From: an uncultured Clostridia bacterium
GTDB taxonomy: Bacteria > Bacillota > Clostridia > Peptostreptococcales > Anaerovoracaceae
Assembly (NCBI GenBank): GCA_945788655.1
Contig: CALZMV010000018.1
Coordinates: 1 to 15,789, forward strand
DNA: 15,789 nucleotides
Direction: 5' to 3'
The notes beneath the pieces are model-generated. The model was not told the origin of the DNA, searched no databases, and was given only the letters and a program-made list of their open reading frames with translations. Below are positions 6,783 to 15,202 of this stretch, in pieces. Positions within the stretch are counted from its first letter, which is position 1, and every line of letters begins with the position of its first letter. A program made the translations under genes and the position numbers.

Positions 6783-8324
6783 ATGGCAGTATTGATCAAT
6801 GGGCGAGACCTCACCGTTGAAGAGGTTATTCGTGTTTGCCGAAATAACGAGGAAGTACAGCTTACAGAAGAAGCTGTAGAAGCCGTTAAAAAGGCAAGAG
6901 CATACATAGAGAGAAAGCTTGAAGAGAAAGCTGTTATATACGGCTTAACAACAGGTTTTGGCAAGTTCGCAAATGTCGTTATTTCTAACGAGCAGACAGA
7001 GACACTGCAGAGAAATCTCATTATCAGCCACACATGTGCAATGGGCGACCCATATCCCAGACATTATGTGAGAGCTGCTATGCTGCTTAGATGCAATGCG
7101 CTGGCAAGAGGCAATTCAGGTATCAGATTTGAAACCTTGCAGACACTTGTCGATATGCTCAACAAAGGTGTTCATCCGGTTATTCCTGAAAAAGGCTCTT
7201 TAGGTGCATCCGGAGATTTGGCTCCTTTATCCCACATAGCTCTTGCCCTTATCGGAGAAGGCAAGGTGGAATACAAGGGCGAAACCGTTGATGCAAAGGA
7301 TGCAATGAGCAAGGCAGGAATAACTCCTGTTGTACTTGCAGCAAAGGAAGGTCTTGCTTTAAACAACGGAACACAGATGATGACAGCTGTGGGTGTGAAT
7401 GTCCTTTGGGATGCCATGCAGCTTCAGAAGGTGGCAGACATAGCTTGTGCATTAACAGGAGAAGCTCTTCATGCAATAAAGAAGGCGTATGACCACAAGG
7501 TACATGATCTTAGAGGTCAGGATGGACAGAAGATTGTTGCAGAAAACCTCCGCACCCTGTTAGAGGGTTCACAAAATGCATTGCCGCTGCAGCCTACAAA
7601 GGTTCAGGATCCATATACATTGAGATGTGTTCCTCAGATTCACGGAGCAACAAGAGATGCAATCAGCTATGCATATGACAAGGTTTCAAGAGAACTAAAT
7701 GCTGTTACAGACAACCCGCTTGTGTTCGTTGATGAGGATGAAGTAATCAGCGGAGGTAACTTCCACGGTCAGCCTATGGCTCTGACTTTTGATTTCTTAA
7801 AAATAGCCATTTCAGAGCTGGCAAGCGTTTCTGAGAGAAGAATCGAGAGACTTGTAAATCCGGCACTTTCTGAAGGATTACCTGCATTTTTAACTAAGGA
7901 TGGCGGCGTTTGCTCAGGCTTTATGATTGCGCAGTACGCAGCAGCGTCGATGGTTTCCGAAAACAAGGTATATGACCACCCTGCATGTGTTGATTCCATT
8001 CCATCATCTGCAAATCAGGAAGACCATGTATCTATGGGAACAACTTCAGCAAGAACTGCAGCAATGGTTTTAGACAATGCGCAGAAGGTTATTGGAATCG
8101 AACTGGCGGCAGCTGCGCAGGGCATCTGGTTAAGAGAAGAAATTGGTGAAAAGGGCATCAGTAAGCTTGCTCCGGCAACAAAGGCTGCCTATGACTTTAT
8201 CAGAACGGTCTCAGAACCTGTCGACAAGGATGTAATAATGCATGATGAACTGGTTAAGTTCGACGAAATGATAAAGAACGGTACCCTTTTAGAAGCAGTA
8301 GAAAAGGTAGTTACATTGAAATAA
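6783..8324 (+). CDS. hutH: Histidine ammonia-lyase (histidase)
   Basis: The 513-residue product deaminates L-histidine to trans-urocanate and ammonia, the first step of histidine breakdown, in the cytoplasm. The cofactor-forming triad Ala142-Ser143-Gly144 sits in GSLGASGDLAPLSH and should cyclise to the MIO electrophile; Tyr53 in VIYGLTTGFG is the conserved active-site tyrosine. Both have the same numbering as in the Pseudomonas putida enzyme. Length is normal and the MIO fold appears complete. The ATG at 6783 follows GGAG with 8 nt spacing. It is the first gene of a five-gene operon and lies 25 nt ahead of hutU. Tyrosine or phenylalanine ammonia-lyase is made unlikely by the hut neighbours. 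Confidence 0.97.
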   Translation: MAVLINGRDLTVEEVIRVCRNNEEVQLTEEAVEAVKKARAYIERKLEEKAVIYGLTTGFGKFANVVISNEQTETLQRNLIISHTCAMGDPYPRHYVRAAMLLRCNALARGNSGIRFETLQTLVDMLNKGVHPVIPEKGSLGASGDLAPLSHIALALIGEGKVEYKGETVDAKDAMSKAGITPVVLAAKEGLALNNGTQMMTAVGVNVLWDAMQLQKVADIACALTGEALHAIKKAYDHKVHDLRGQDGQKIVAENLRTLLEGSQNALPLQPTKVQDPYTLRCVPQIHGATRDAISYAYDKVSRELNAVTDNPLVFVDEDEVISGGNFHGQPMALTFDFLKIAISELASVSERRIERLVNPALSEGLPAFLTKDGGVCSGFMIAQYAAASMVSENKVYDHPACVDSIPSSANQEDHVSMGTTSARTAAMVLDNAQKVIGIELAAAAQGIWLREEIGEKGISKLAPATKAAYDFIRTVSEPVDKDVIMHDELVKFDEMIKNGTLLEAVEKVVTLK

Positions 8325-8349
8325 AATAGGTTTTCCAAGGAGGATAAAT

Positions 8350-10374
8350 ATGTTAGACAATAAAGCTATTAATGACGCTATGACCATCAAACTGGGTAAC
8401 GAATATCCGGATTACCCTGAATTTAAGGAAGGTATCAGAAGAGCTCCGGACAGAGGCTTCAGACTTACTAAGGAACAGACAAAGATTGCATTAAAAAACG
8501 CACTTAGGTATGTTCCTGAAGAACTTCACGAAAAACTTGCTCCTGAATTCATGGAGGAGCTGACAACAAGAGGAAGAATCTATGCTTACAGATACAGACC
8601 TGAAGGCGGTATCAAAGGTAAGCCAATTAACGAATATAAGGGCAAATGCCTTGCAGGAAAGGCTTTTCAGGTTATGATCGATAACAATCTGGACTTCGAA
8701 GTTGCTCTTTATCCATACGAACTTGTTACATACGGAGAAACAGGTCAGGTTTGCCAGAACTGGCTGCAGTACAGACTTATCAAAAAGTATCTTGAAGAAC
8801 TGACCGAAGATCAGACTTTAGTAGTTGAATCAGGGCATCCTCTTGGACTGTTCCCATCAAAGCCAACAGCACCAAGAGTAATCATTACAAACTCCATGAT
8901 GATAGGAATGTATGATAACCTTGAAGACTGGGAAATTGCAGAAGAGATGGGCGTTGCAAACTATGGACAGATGACTGCAGGCGGCTGGATGTACATCGGA
9001 CCTCAGGGAATCGTACATGGTACATTTAATACAATTCTAAATGCAGGCAGAAAGTATTTAGGAGTTTCAGAGCAGGGGGATTTAGAAGGTCATACCTTCG
9101 TGTCTTCCGGTCTTGGCGGAATGAGCGGTGCTCAGCCAAAGGCAGCAAATATAGCAAACGCGGTAGGTATATTTGCTGAAGTAGACCTTTCCAGAATTGA
9201 AACAAGACATAACCAGGGCTGGGTGGATGTTATAATGGATGATATCGACGAAATTTTTGAACTTGCAAGCAAAAAAGTTGCTGCAAAGGAAAGCATCTCC
9301 ATTGCATACCACGGCAATATTGTAGACTTGCTTGAAGCAGCAGTGGAAAAGAACTTTAAGATTGACCTTCTTTCTGACCAGACTTCATGCCATAACGTAT
9401 ACAACGGCGGTTACTGCCCTGTTGGAATGTCCTTCGAAGAGAGAACAAGAATGCTCGGTGAAGATCGCGACAAGTTCTGCCAGGAAGTTGATAAGACTCT
9501 TCACAGACACTACAAGGCTATCAAGGCACTTACTGAAAAGGGTACATATTTCTTCGACTACGGCAACTCCTTCATGAAGGCAATGTATGATGCAGGCATA
9601 AAGGAAATTTCCAAGAACGGATATGACGACAAGGATGGATTTATCTGGCCTTCATATGTAGAAGATATTATGGGTCCTGTTCTCTTTGACTACGGCTATG
9701 GTCCATTCAGATGGGTATGTCTGTCAGGCAAGCCTGAAGATTTAGATGCTACAGATAAGGCAGCTATGGACTGCATCGATCCAACAAGAAGAGCTCAGGA
9801 TAGAGACAACTGGGTATGGATCAGAGATGCAAAGGCAAACAAGCTTGTAGTTGGTACACAGGCAAGAATCCTTTACCAGGATGCAGAAGGAAGAACAAGA
9901 ATTGCTCTTAAGTTTAATGAAATGGTTAGAGAAGGAAAGGTTGGACCTATTATGATGGGTAGAGACCACCATGACGTATCAGGTACTGACTCACCATTCA
10001 GAGAAACTTCAAACATCAAAGACGGTTCAAATGTAATGGCTGATATGGCAGTACAGTGTTTTGCCGGCAATGCTGCAAGAGGAATGTCCCTTTGCGCACT
10101 TCACAACGGTGGCGGCGTAGGCATCGGTAAATCCATAAACGGTGGTTTTGGTCTGCTTCTTGACGGCAGCGAAAGAACCGACGAAATCATTAAATCTGCT
10201 ATGATGTGGGACGTAATGGGCGGCGTTGCCAGAAGAAACTGGGCAAGAAACGAAAATGCTCTGTCAACATCAGTGGAATACAATAAAAACTATGCGGGTA
10301 AAGGACACATCACTATCCCTTATCTTGCAGAAGACGATTTAGTAGATAAGATGGTGGAAAAATTCGTAAAATAG
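8350..10374 (+). CDS. hutU: Urocanate hydratase (urocanase), long form
   Basis: Urocanase adds water to urocanate to give 4-imidazolone-5-propionate, using tightly bound NAD+ as an electrophile. At 674 residues this is the long form, close in length and wording to animal UROC1 rather than the roughly 555-residue Pseudomonas and Bacillus type. Recognisable are SGHPLGLFPS (161-170), YGQMTAGGWMYIGPQGIVHGT (205-225), the nucleotide-binding GLGGMSGAQPKAANIA (254-269), DQTSCHNVYNGGYCPVGM (343-360), RDHHDVSGTDSPFRETS (538-554) and LHNGGGVGIGKSINGGFG (584-601). The classic urocanase signature PARICW, whose Cys is residue 410 in P. putida, reads QARILY here with Leu508 at that place. A strong RBS, AAGGAGG, precedes the ATG. 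It sits between hutH (25 nt) and hutI (9 nt), so translation of the three is closely linked. Confidence 0.96.
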   Translation: MLDNKAINDAMTIKLGNEYPDYPEFKEGIRRAPDRGFRLTKEQTKIALKNALRYVPEELHEKLAPEFMEELTTRGRIYAYRYRPEGGIKGKPINEYKGKCLAGKAFQVMIDNNLDFEVALYPYELVTYGETGQVCQNWLQYRLIKKYLEELTEDQTLVVESGHPLGLFPSKPTAPRVIITNSMMIGMYDNLEDWEIAEEMGVANYGQMTAGGWMYIGPQGIVHGTFNTILNAGRKYLGVSEQGDLEGHTFVSSGLGGMSGAQPKAANIANAVGIFAEVDLSRIETRHNQGWVDVIMDDIDEIFELASKKVAAKESISIAYHGNIVDLLEAAVEKNFKIDLLSDQTSCHNVYNGGYCPVGMSFEERTRMLGEDRDKFCQEVDKTLHRHYKAIKALTEKGTYFFDYGNSFMKAMYDAGIKEISKNGYDDKDGFIWPSYVEDIMGPVLFDYGYGPFRWVCLSGKPEDLDATDKAAMDCIDPTRRAQDRDNWVWIRDAKANKLVVGTQARILYQDAEGRTRIALKFNEMVREGKVGPIMMGRDHHDVSGTDSPFRETSNIKDGSNVMADMAVQCFAGNAARGMSLCALHNGGGVGIGKSINGGFGLLLDGSERTDEIIKSAMMWDVMGGVARRNWARNENALSTSVEYNKNYAGKGHITIPYLAEDDLVDKMVEKFVK

Positions 10375-10383
10375 GAGAAGACA

Positions 10384-11622
10384 ATGACTAAGCTATTAGT
10401 TAAAAACATAGGGCTTCTGCAGACGCCTGTAGGAAGCCACAGCCACAGAGGCAAGGAGCAGGGTGAAAACCTCAAGCTCCTTGATGCTTCAGTGCTCATC
10501 GAGGATGGCATAATCACTGCTATTACATCAGATGGCATTGTAGCTTGTGACGAGAGTGAAGCAGACACAGTCGTGGATGCAGAAGGAAAGCTGGTAACAC
10601 CCGGCCTTGTAGAGGGGCACACTCATCTTGTTTTCGGTGGATACAGACAGCATGAAATACCTCTGAAGCTTAAAGGTGCAGGATATTTAGATATCTTAAG
10701 AGCCGGCGGCGGAATTATGGATACCGTCAGAAAGACAAGAGAAGCCAGCTTTGAAGAACTCTATGATAAAACAGAAGGCTTCCTGGATGAAATGATGGGC
10801 CTTGGCGTTACTACATGCGAGGCAAAGAGCGGATATGGACTTGAGCTTGAAACAGAACTTAAAATGCTGGAAGTTCTGAAAAAACTCAACGAAGATCATC
10901 CTATGGACATCGTTTCAACCTTTATGCCTGCTCACGCTGTAGAAGAACAGTGGAAAGGAAAAGAAGAAGAATACATCAAGCTTTGCTGTGATGAAATGAT
11001 GCCGGTTGTTAAAGAAAAGAACCTGGCAGAATTTATCGATATTTTTACTGAAGATTCAGTGTTCAATGCAGAGCAGAGCAGGGTTTACCTGGAAAGGGCT
11101 AAAGAACTGGGGTTTGGTCTGAAAATTCATGCAGACGAAATCGAAGCTATAGGAGGAAGCGTTCTTGCGGGACAGATGAAAGCCGCATCGGCAGAGCATC
11201 TGATAGTTATCGATGACAAGGGTATGCAGAGTCTTTCTGAAGGCGGAACAACAGCTATGTGCCTTCCTGCAACATCCTTCTACTTAGGAGCAACCTTTGC
11301 GCCGGCAAGAACCATGATAGACAAGTATGAAATTCCGGTTGCTATCGCTTCTGATTTCAATCCGGGTTCATGCCCTTCATTGAACCTTCAGTTTGCGATG
11401 AATCTGGGATATCTTAAATACAGAATGACTCCTGAAGAAATACTCACTGCGGTGACAATCAATCCTGCATGTGGTATAAATAGAGGAGATATAGTTGGAA
11501 CTCTTGAAGTCGGCAAGCAGGGAGACCTGGTTATCTGGGATGCTCCCGACATGGAAATGCTTTGCTACAGATTCGGCTCCAACATGGCACTTCAGACAAT
11601 TAAGAAAGGAAACTTGGTATAA
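10384..11622 (+). CDS. hutI: Imidazolonepropionase
   Basis: A 412-residue amidohydrolase-superfamily enzyme that hydrolyses 4-imidazolone-5-propionate to N-formimino-L-glutamate. Metal and active-site residues are visible: His79 and His81 in VEGHTHLVFGGYRQHE, His249 and Glu252 in KIHADE, His272 in SAEHL and Asp324 in ASDFNPGS, together making the mononuclear metal site and substrate pocket of HutI. Length is typical. The ATG follows AGGAG. The gene begins 9 nt after hutU, and its TAA shares one base with the ATG of the next gene (TAATG), a coupled junction. Confidence 0.96.
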   Translation: MTKLLVKNIGLLQTPVGSHSHRGKEQGENLKLLDASVLIEDGIITAITSDGIVACDESEADTVVDAEGKLVTPGLVEGHTHLVFGGYRQHEIPLKLKGAGYLDILRAGGGIMDTVRKTREASFEELYDKTEGFLDEMMGLGVTTCEAKSGYGLELETELKMLEVLKKLNEDHPMDIVSTFMPAHAVEEQWKGKEEEYIKLCCDEMMPVVKEKNLAEFIDIFTEDSVFNAEQSRVYLERAKELGFGLKIHADEIEAIGGSVLAGQMKAASAEHLIVIDDKGMQSLSEGGTTAMCLPATSFYLGATFAPARTMIDKYEIPVAIASDFNPGSCPSLNLQFAMNLGYLKYRMTPEEILTAVTINPACGINRGDIVGTLEVGKQGDLVIWDAPDMEMLCYRFGSNMALQTIKKGNLV

Positions 11623-12245
11623 TGAAATTAGTTGATATGACAGTTAAGAATTATCTTGATGTATTAAAATCTGAGGCACCCGCACCTGGTGGCGGTTCTG
11701 TAAGTGCGCTTTCTGCTGCACAGGGAGCAGGCCTTGTAGCTATGGTTTGCGACTTAACAATTCCGAAAGAAAAGTATGCTGAATATAAGGACCTTTGCCA
11801 GCAGGTGAAGGCAGAAATCCTTGAAGTGTTTGATGAACTGGTAATAGGCATCGATAAGGACACAGAAGCATATAACAAGGTTTCCGCGGCCTTTAAGCTG
11901 CCTAAGGGAACAGACGAAGAAAAAGCTGCAAGAAGCAAGGCTATTCAGGAAGCGACTATCGTCGCAACAGAAGTTCCTTACGAGGCAATGTCACTTTGCA
12001 TGAAGGGAATCGAAATTACTGCAAAAATCGTTGGAAAATCAAATCCAAATGCGTCATCAGACCTTGGTGTTGCAGCACTGAACTTTCTTGCAGGAATAAA
12101 GGGGGCATATCTTAATGTTATGATTAACCTTCCTGGAATAAAATCTGAAGAACAAAAAGCAAGATTCAAGGATGCAGAAGAAATGGTTAAAAAGGCCGAA
12201 GCGGCTGCAGATAAAATTTACAAAGAAGTATTGGCTTCACTGTAA
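11622..12245 (+). CDS. fchA: Formiminotetrahydrofolate cyclodeaminase
   Basis: The 207-residue product belongs to the FTCD_C/FchA family, which releases ammonia from 5-formimino-tetrahydrofolate to form 5,10-methenyl-tetrahydrofolate. The family hallmark PAPGGGSVSA is near the N-terminus (20-29), and the rest is the expected helical bundle, including VPYEAMSLC and NPNASSDLGVAALN. In animals this domain is fused to the formiminotransferase; here it is a separate protein encoded just upstream of it. It starts within the hutI stop codon (1-nt overlap), with the RBS-like GAAAGGA inside hutI. A general methenyl-THF cyclohydrolase role, as described for clostridial FchA, is also possible, but the operon favours the histidine route. 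Confidence 0.92.
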   Translation: MKLVDMTVKNYLDVLKSEAPAPGGGSVSALSAAQGAGLVAMVCDLTIPKEKYAEYKDLCQQVKAEILEVFDELVIGIDKDTEAYNKVSAAFKLPKGTDEEKAARSKAIQEATIVATEVPYEAMSLCMKGIEITAKIVGKSNPNASSDLGVAALNFLAGIKGAYLNVMINLPGIKSEEQKARFKDAEEMVKKAEAAADKIYKEVLASL

Positions 12246-12279
12246 TTGTAATGTATTATTAGATAAGGAGAATTGAAAA

Positions 12280-13176
12280 ATGGCACAGATTATTGAAAGT
12301 ATTCCTAACATTTCAGAAGGAAGAAATGAAGCAGTTATTGAAGCATGTGTGGACCAGATCAGAACAACTCCTGGCTGCACATTGTTAAATTATTCCTCAG
12401 ACCCAAACCATAACAGAACAGTTATCACTTATATCGGTGATGCCAAAGGTGTGGAAGAAGCGAGCGTTAAGCTGGCTAAGAAGGCTGTTGAATTAATCGA
12501 CCTTACTAAGCATTCAGGTGAACATCCAAGAATGGGCTGCGTAGACGTAATGCCATTCGTTCCAATCAAGGATGCAACCAATGAAGAGTGTATAGAGCTT
12601 TCAAAGGTAGTTGGCAAGAGAATCGCTGAAGAAGCAGATTTGCCTGTTTTCCTATATGAAATGTCTGCTCAGAAACCTCAGAGAAAGAACCTTGCAACAA
12701 TAAGAAAAGGTCAATTCGAAGGTATGGCAGAAAAGGTCAAGGATCCTGAATGGGAACCGGATTTCGGTGGTGCTAGAATCAATCCTACAGGCGGAGTTGT
12801 TGCAGTTGGTGCAAGACCTCCTCTAGTGGCATACAATTTAAACTTAAATACTTCAGACGTTCAGGTTGCCAAGAATATTGCAGCTATTATCAGAGAAAAG
12901 GATGGCGGCTTAAGAAATGTCAAAGCAATGGGATTTATGCTTGAAGATAGAAATATCGCACAGGTATCCATTAACATGACAGACTTTAGAGTAACTCCAC
13001 TTTACAGGGTTACAGAATTAGTTAAGGCAGAAGCGAAGAAATACGGTGTAACTGTAATAGGATCTGAAGTTATCGGCTTATGTCCTATGAAGGCGCTTAT
13101 CGATAGTGCAGAGTACTACTTACAGATTGAAAACTTCGACTTTGATGGTCAAGTTCTGGAAAACTACATTCTGTAA
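12280..13176 (+). CDS. ftcD: Glutamate formiminotransferase
   Basis: The 298-residue protein transfers the formimino group from N-formimino-L-glutamate to tetrahydrofolate, releasing glutamate, and supplies the substrate of the cyclodeaminase encoded just before it. It matches the N-terminal transferase half of animal FTCD: SIPNISEGRN near the start, HNRTVITYIG, the catalytic histidine His82 in KHSGEHPRMGCVDVMPF (same number as in the mammalian enzyme), and GGARINPTGGVVAVGARPPLVAYN for folate-substrate contacts. The ATG follows AAGGAG. It is the last hut gene; a terminator follows within about 35 bp. Its presence, with no hutG or hutF in the operon, shows that formiminoglutamate is metabolised through one-carbon folate rather than to formamide or formylglutamate. 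Confidence 0.96.
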   Translation: MAQIIESIPNISEGRNEAVIEACVDQIRTTPGCTLLNYSSDPNHNRTVITYIGDAKGVEEASVKLAKKAVELIDLTKHSGEHPRMGCVDVMPFVPIKDATNEECIELSKVVGKRIAEEADLPVFLYEMSAQKPQRKNLATIRKGQFEGMAEKVKDPEWEPDFGGARINPTGGVVAVGARPPLVAYNLNLNTSDVQVAKNIAAIIREKDGGLRNVKAMGFMLEDRNIAQVSINMTDFRVTPLYRVTELVKAEAKKYGVTVIGSEVIGLCPMKALIDSAEYYLQIENFDFDGQVLENYIL

Positions 13177-13211
13177 TAGTTTCTGTAAAACTATATTTGG
13201 TAGAAATATCG

Positions 13212-13246
13212 GGCGACTTTTGTTATCGAAGGTCGCCTTGTTTTTT
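13212..13246 (+). terminator. Rho-independent terminator of the hut operon
   Basis: GGCGACTTT (13212-13220) pairs with AAGGTCGCC (13229-13237), nine pairs including one G-U, with an 8-nt loop and then TTGTTTTTT. It lies 35 bp after ftcD and ahead of the sortase RBS, which is why the sortase cannot start at the upstream in-frame ATG at 13197. Confidence 0.88.
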
Positions 13247-13274
13247 CAGAGAGGCAAAAGAGGTAGAAAAGGAT

Positions 13275-14033
13275 ATGCAAGAAAAAAAGAAATTTCCAAA
13301 GGGTTTATACACGGTCTTGATGCTTATTTGCATAGTTGTGTTTTTATTTGCCCTTTATAAGGTGGTTGGCATCGTTTTAGATTACAAAGAAATAGATGAC
13401 TACTACGATGCAGCTGAAGAAGAGTTCGTAGAGGCAGATGATCACGGCGTAATCAGATATGTAGACCTTGCAAAGCTTGTGGCTATGAACAAGGATATCA
13501 AAGGCTGGATATATATCAAGGATACGGACATAAGTTACCCTATACTTCAGGGGCAGGATAACAGCTACTATCTGAACAGAACTTATGAGAAGGAATGGCT
13601 TTTAGCCGGAAGCATATTTATGGATTATAAAAATACTTCCGACTATTCTGATGCCCATACCGTCATATACGGACATAACATGCACAACGGAGCCATGTTC
13701 GGAACTCTTGACAAATTTGCGAAGGAAGAGTACAGAGACCAACATCCATACGTATATATTATGAAAACTGATGGAAACTGGGACAAGTTCGAGATATATT
13801 CATGCTATACTGCTGATGTGGAAGACGGAACCTTTGATATTTTCAAGGAAGGCCAGGGGGCATATGACAATTATGTCAGATTGACTACAAGCAAGAATTA
13901 CTATAAGGAAACGGCTGCTCCTGAGAACGGAGAAAGGATTCTTACACTTTCAACCTGCACAGAGGACAGCGATGACTTCAAGAGATTTGTGCTTCAGTGC
14001 AAATACCTTGAGACTGTAGAAAAGATTGACTAA
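13275..14033 (+). CDS. Class B sortase
   Basis: A 252-residue membrane-anchored cysteine transpeptidase. A short basic N-terminus is followed by one transmembrane helix (about 11-33), then an extracellular sortase domain with catalytic His134 in VIYGHNM, Cys228 in LTLSTC and Arg237 in KRFVLQCK. The motif forms and the inserted helix region between them fit class B (SrtB) rather than class A housekeeping enzymes. It should cut a sorting signal on a secreted protein and join it to peptidoglycan or another protein; no substrate with an LPXTG/NPQTN-like tail is encoded here. I chose ATG 13275, preceded by GAGGTAGAAAAGG, over ATG 13197, which would force translation through the hut terminator hairpin. 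It appears monocistronic, and no promoter is obvious in the short gap after the terminator, so some readthrough from hut is possible. Confidence 0.92.
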   Translation: MQEKKKFPKGLYTVLMLICIVVFLFALYKVVGIVLDYKEIDDYYDAAEEEFVEADDHGVIRYVDLAKLVAMNKDIKGWIYIKDTDISYPILQGQDNSYYLNRTYEKEWLLAGSIFMDYKNTSDYSDAHTVIYGHNMHNGAMFGTLDKFAKEEYRDQHPYVYIMKTDGNWDKFEIYSCYTADVEDGTFDIFKEGQGAYDNYVRLTTSKNYYKETAAPENGERILTLSTCTEDSDDFKRFVLQCKYLETVEKID

Positions 14034-14064
14034 TCAATTGAAAAAGCTGCATTTTGCACAAAAA

Positions 14065-14109
14065 AGAGGCTGCATATTCACCTTTATGCAGCCTCTAATT
14101 GTTTTTTGT
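14065..14109. terminator. Bidirectional terminator between sortase and lipoprotein genes
   Basis: A perfect 12-bp stem, AGAGGCTGCATA (14065-14076) with TATGCAGCCTCT (14085-14096), encloses an 8-nt loop. On the plus strand AATTGTTTTTT follows; on the minus strand the stem is followed directly by TTTTTT-rich sequence. It serves both convergent genes. Confidence 0.88.
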
Positions 14110-14137
14110 GATTTTGTGTGATTTTTGCAATTTGCTC

Positions 14138-14584
14138 TTACATTCCTGCCTGTGTCCAATCTAAGAATTCCCAGGAGATGTGGTCTCCCTCTTTTAATTC
14201 CTGTTTGTCGGCAGAAACCATAACGGTCTCGTCGTTTAATTCATAAATCCAGCCTGTTGTATCTCTGTAATCACCCTGCGTAACTCCTGCCATTGAAGTA
14301 ATGTAAGTCTTATCGGAACTCAATTCAATGTTTAAGTCGTTAGCAACGCAGTATAACTGAGTTGCTTCTAAAACAGTGGAACCTTCCTCAACAACAAATT
14401 CTACTTTTTTTACTTCCTCAAAGTCCTTTAGCTCAAGATCATCCTCTGCATTGTCAAGCATGGAAATGTAAATGGTCATTGGATTTACGATGTTTTCTTC
14501 ATCGGTATTATCATCCTTTTGTCCACATGCAGCAAAGCTGAAACAAAGAATTAATGCCATTAATAACGATAAGATTTTTTTCAT
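14138..14584 (-). CDS. Secreted lipoprotein with DUF4430 domain
   Basis: A 148-residue protein with a lipoprotein signal peptide: KK near the start, hydrophobic core LSLLMALILCFSF, and lipobox FAAC with Cys20 as the predicted lipidated residue. An acidic spacer (KDDNTDEEN) follows, then one compact domain whose pattern (GSTVLEAT, YITSMAGV, TTGWIYELND, LKEGDHISWEF) matches DUF4430, a family related to the C-terminal domain of transcobalamin and intrinsic factor. The protein would sit on the outer face of the membrane. Ligand and role are unknown; cobalamin binding by a lone DUF4430 should not be assumed. I start it at ATG 14584, five nt after GGAGG; the upstream ATG at 14596 adds four residues and overlaps that RBS. 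It converges on the sortase, but it has no cell-wall sorting tail and so is not an evident sortase substrate. Confidence 0.8.
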   Translation of the reverse strand: MKKILSLLMALILCFSFAACGQKDDNTDEENIVNPMTIYISMLDNAEDDLELKDFEEVKKVEFVVEEGSTVLEATQLYCVANDLNIELSSDKTYITSMAGVTQGDYRDTTGWIYELNDETVMVSADKQELKEGDHISWEFLDWTQAGM

Positions 14585-14635
14585 AGCAACCTCCATGTAA
14601 TACGATAATATATTCTAACATAAAAGACCATATTA

Positions 14636-14644
14636 TGCTATACT
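14636..14644 (+). promoter_or_regulatory. Extended -10 promoter for the DUF2284 gene
   Basis: TGCTATACT is an extended -10 element (TG-N-TATACT) with no strong -35 at the right distance. A start near 14651 gives a leader of about 20 nt carrying the AAAGGA RBS. The 87-bp gap also must hold the divergent lipoprotein promoter, for which I see only weak AT-rich candidates. Confidence 0.45.
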
Positions 14645-14671
14645 AATTATAATTCAAGAAAGGAAATGATT

Positions 14672-15202
14672 ATGTATACTGTAGAGAAAAAAGAATGTAC
14701 AATTAGTGTACCCGAATACGTAGAGAATTATGTGAATGTTGAGGAATTTCTTGAATATTGCAAGGAATGTAAGAATTACGATAAAGTCTGGTCCTGCCCC
14801 TCTTACGACTTTAACCCTGAAGACTATTGGAAACAGTACAGGGAACTTGTTGTTACGGCAAGGAAAATAATCTTCTTAGAGGATGTTGACCAGAAGAGAA
14901 GCTATGAGATAATGCACGAAGTTAAAGAGGATATGAGCCGTGAACTTTATGAAATGGAAAAACAACACCCGGGTTCCGTTTCCCTAAGTGCCGGAAGCTG
15001 CAGCCTGTGCAGGGAAGAAGGCTGTACCCGAAGTAAGGGGGAACCTTGCAGGCACCCTAATCTCATGAGATATTCCATTGAATCAGTGGGAGGCAACGTA
15101 GGTCTAACAGTTTCTAAACTTATGGGTTATGAATTGGAGTGGGTTGAAGAGGGTAAGGTGCCTTCGTATTTTGTACTGGTTGGAGGTCTTCTTAAGAAAT
15201 GA
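14672..15202 (+). CDS. DUF2284 cysteine-rich putative metal-binding protein
   Basis: A 176-residue soluble protein with two cysteine clusters: Cys30-X2-Cys33 and Cys42 in EYCKECKNYDKVWSCPS, and Cys110, Cys113, Cys118 and Cys126 in SAGSCSLCREEGCTRSKGEPCRHP. It ends with MRYSIESVGGNVGLTV. This pattern is the signature of DUF2284, annotated as predicted metal-binding; an iron-sulfur or zinc site is plausible but unproven, and no reaction is known to me. I start at ATG 14672, which has AAGGA 7 nt upstream; ATG 14666 is too close to that RBS. Its stop overlaps the next gene's start by 4 nt (ATGA), so the two are probably co-translated. Confidence 0.82.
   Translation: MYTVEKKECTISVPEYVENYVNVEEFLEYCKECKNYDKVWSCPSYDFNPEDYWKQYRELVVTARKIIFLEDVDQKRSYEIMHEVKEDMSRELYEMEKQHPGSVSLSAGSCSLCREEGCTRSKGEPCRHPNLMRYSIESVGGNVGLTVSKLMGYELEWVEEGKVPSYFVLVGGLLKK

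Noticed and set aside
13197..13274. N-terminal extension of the sortase from ATG 13197
   Set aside because: It would translate through the hut terminator hairpin, adds no family-like sequence, and the internal ATG at 13275 has a better RBS and yields the usual signal-anchor N-terminus.
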